A stretch of DNA of 64,000 nt from Gemmatimonadaceae bacterium (GTDB lineage Bacteria > Gemmatimonadota > Gemmatimonadetes > Gemmatimonadales > Gemmatimonadaceae). Shown one piece after another: positions 62,691 to 64,000 of this stretch. The DNA lies in assembly GCA_019637355.1 (NCBI GenBank), contig JAHBVT010000001.1, positions 806,001 to 870,000 of the forward strand, written 5' to 3'. The notes beneath the pieces were generated by a model. That model had not been told where the DNA came from, did not search any database, and saw only the letters and a program-made list of their open reading frames with translations. The position numbers and the translations under genes were made by a program. Within the stretch, counting starts at the first letter, position 1. Each line of letters opens with the position of its first letter.

Positions 62691-63347
62691 GTGCTCTCCA
62701 TCAACCTCATCTCGATCTTCCCGGACTTCTTTGCCGGTCCGCTGGGGCTCAGCATCCCCAAGCGCGCCGCCGAGGCGGGGCTGGTGCGCTACAACTGCGT
62801 GGACCTGCGCGCCTTCGCCACCGACAAGCACAAGACCGTGGACGATGCGCCCTTTGGCGGCGGGCCGGGAATGGTGATGAAGCCGGCGCCCTTCTTCGAC
62901 GCGGTCGAGAGCGTCGGCGCGACGAAGCCAATCGTGTTGCTGTCCCCGCGCGGCAAGGTGTTCAGCCACGCCGATGCCCTGCGCTTTGCCGAGGGCACGG
63001 AGCTCACGCTGCTCTGCGGCCACTACAAGGACGTCGACCAGCGCGTGGCGGACCACTTGGCGACCGAGGAGATCTCGCTGGGCGACTTCGTGCTCAGCGG
63101 GGGCGAGCCGGCGGCGCTGGCCGTGGTGGATGCCGTCGTCCGGCTGCTGCCCGGGGCGATGAGCGACATCGAATCCGCCCGGACGGACTCCTTCTACGAC
63201 CGGGGGCTCTCGGCCCCCTCCTACACCCGGCCAGCGGAGTATCGCGGGCATAAGGTGCCGGAGGTGCTCTTGAGCGGGAATCACGCCGAGATCGAGCGCT
63301 GGCGGCGGGAAGAAGGGGAGCGCCTGACCCGGGAGCGCCGGGGCTAG
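62691..63347 (+). CDS. trmD: tRNA (guanine-N1)-methyltransferase TrmD
   Basis: 218 residues, at the short end of the family. It makes m1G37 in tRNAs with G36. Motifs: INLISIFPDFFAG, DDAPFGGGPGMVMKPAP, LLCGHYKDVDQRVADHL, EEISLGDFVLSGGEPAAL and TRPAEYRGHKVPEVLLSGNH. GTG start nine bases after the tetR stop. The trefoil-knot SAM site is intact; only the C-terminal helical tail is shortened. Confidence 0.96.
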   Translation: MLSINLISIFPDFFAGPLGLSIPKRAAEAGLVRYNCVDLRAFATDKHKTVDDAPFGGGPGMVMKPAPFFDAVESVGATKPIVLLSPRGKVFSHADALRFAEGTELTLLCGHYKDVDQRVADHLATEEISLGDFVLSGGEPAALAVVDAVVRLLPGAMSDIESARTDSFYDRGLSAPSYTRPAEYRGHKVPEVLLSGNHAEIERWRREEGERLTRERRG

Positions 63348-63353
63348 GCCCCG

Positions 63354-63382
63354 TTGCGCAAGCTCAAATCCGGCAGTAGCTT
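63354..63382 (+). promoter_or_regulatory. Possible promoter of rplS
   Basis: TTGCGC at 63354-63359, 17 bases, TAGCTT at 63377-63382, in the 87-bp trmD-rplS gap. Both boxes are imperfect. Confidence 0.3.
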
Positions 63383-63434
63383 ACAAGGCTCAACTCTGTC
63401 ACCTCAGCGGGCCGCAACGCGCCCGGAGTCACAT

Positions 63435-63815
63435 ATGCACGCTTTCACCGAAACTCAGAAGGAATACCTGAAGTCCGTGCCCGCTTTCCGCGCCGGCGAC
63501 ACGCTGCGCGTGAACGTGCGCGTGAAGGAAGGCGAGAAGGAGCGCCTTCAGGCGTTCGAGGGCGTGTGCATCGGCCGCAAGGGCGCCGGCGTCTCGGCGA
63601 CCTTCACGGTCCGCAAGATCTCCAACGGCGTGGGCGTGGAGCGCATCTTCCCGCTGCACTCGCCGATGCTGGCCGAGATCAAGGTCGTGCGCCGTGGCCG
63701 CGTGCGCCGCGCCAAGCTCTTCTATCTCCGCAACGTGACCGGCAAGGCCGCGCGTATCGCCGAGAAGAAGGTGCGCGTGCAGGTGCCGACCACGGGCGAG
63801 GCCGCGCAGGCCTGA
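63435..63815 (+). CDS. rplS: 50S ribosomal protein L19
   Basis: 126 residues. L19 blocks: [52 protein letters not shown] and [18 protein letters not shown] 63435 has GGAG upstream; an in-frame codon at 63354 is upstream noise. Confidence 0.97.
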   Translation: MHAFTETQKEYLKSVPAFRAGDTLRVNVRVKEGEKERLQAFEGVCIGRKGAGVSATFTVRKISNGVGVERIFPLHSPMLAEIKVVRRGRVRRAKLFYLRNVTGKAARIAEKKVRVQVPTTGEAAQA

Positions 63816-63825
63816 GCCGCGCCAC

Positions 63826-64000
63826 GTGGCTGGCGGCTGGAGCGCCCTCGAGCGTTCGCTGCGCGCCGCCGGTGCGCTGCACATCGCCGGAGTGGATGAA
63901 GTCGGACGGGGCCCCCTAGCGGGCCCCGTCGTCGTTTGTGCCGTCGTGATGCCCGCTGGCCGCCGCGCCATCGCTGGCGTCACGGACTCCAAGCAGCTCA
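63826..64000 (+). CDS. rnhB: Ribonuclease HII, 5' part only
   Basis: Partial: runs off the right edge after 58 codons. GTG start ten bases after rplS. The catalytic opening [18 protein letters not shown] (first Asp-Glu pair) and TDSKQL identify RNase HII, which removes ribonucleotides from DNA hybrids. rplS-rnhB adjacency is common. Confidence 0.92.
   Translation, partial: MAGGWSALERSLRAAGALHIAGVDEVGRGPLAGPVVVCAVVMPAGRRAIAGVTDSKQL

Overview
This is a high-G+C bacterial chromosome segment with dense, mostly well-conserved genes. Gene content suggests a Gemmatimonadota-type, diderm, aerobic bacterium. Evidence for that is a crtI-crtB-cruF carotenoid cluster (the group makes oscillol-type acyclic carotenoids), many outer-membrane proteins (TonB-dependent receptor, OprO/OprP-type porin, BamA/DUF5686-like barrel), many lipoproteins, and abundant GTG/TTG starts with 1-4 base stop/start overlaps. 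The phylum call is an inference from gene content, not from a marker-gene tree. I see no insertion sequence, prophage, CRISPR array or rRNA; there is one tRNA-Leu(UAG).

Layout. 1-7.6 kb: FHA-GAF signalling protein (cut by the window edge), trpE, an outer-membrane barrel protein, a GspE/PilB ATPase fused to a receiver domain, and a Nudix hydrolase. 7.6-7.7 kb: a large palindrome between convergent genes. 7.7-12.6 kb (minus strand): tig-clpP-clpX-engB-acyltransferase proteostasis/ribosome-assembly cluster. 12.7-16.3 kb (minus): tRNA-Leu, crtI, crtB, cruF. 16.4-20.0 kb (minus): HtrA protease and dnaK. 20.2-24.9 kb (plus): rhomboid protease, then DUF47-pit-ppk (phosphate import and polyphosphate synthesis) behind a Pho-box-like promoter. 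24.9-27.2 kb: arsR with a phosphoesterase, divergent from the arsenite pump ACR3. 27.3-35.4 kb (minus): TonB-dependent receptor, beta-helix lipoprotein, lipoprotein, PstS-like protein and exopolyphosphatase. 35.5-38.6 kb (minus): udk-phoB-phoR. 38.7-44.0 kb (plus): a double-module CpdB/UshA-type nucleotidase with adenosine deaminase and purine nucleoside phosphorylase. 44.1-47.4 kb: a GlrR/GlrK-like two-component system with a coiled-coil lipoprotein. 47.5-53.3 kb: secreted and membrane proteases, an rRNA/tRNA methyltransferase, prepilin peptidase, DUF445 and SET-domain proteins. 53.5-54.2 kb: a SigZ-like ECF sigma factor and a 30-residue cysteine-pair peptide. 54.3-58.7 kb: lon, phosphate-type porin and a lipoprotein. 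58.7-64.0 kb: ffh-rpsP-rimM-trmD-rplS-rnhB, interrupted between rimM and trmD by an SDR/tetR pair.

Theme. Much of the window is about phosphate: import (Pit, PstS-like protein, OprO/P porin), storage (Ppk/Ppx), sensing (PhoR/PhoB), scavenging from nucleotides (CpdB/UshA fusion plus purine salvage) and handling of the toxic analogue arsenic (ArsR/ACR3). Several of these units carry TGTNACA / GTTACA / CTGTCAC repeats upstream, often with an 11-bp period, which look like candidate Pho boxes.

The most unusual signals are: (i) near-complete absence of the tetranucleotide CATG (two found by eye in 64 kb, where composition predicts well over a hundred), with codons ending in C switched to T before Met codons; (ii) the sigZ-like gene and the three-CC-pair micropeptide, each preceded by the same TGCGTCC-N15-CGTC element; (iii) the TonB receptor/beta-helix/PstS/Ppx operon next to phoBR; (iv) TGACGGA heptad repeats at three intergenic loci, one of them abutting the clpX start codon.
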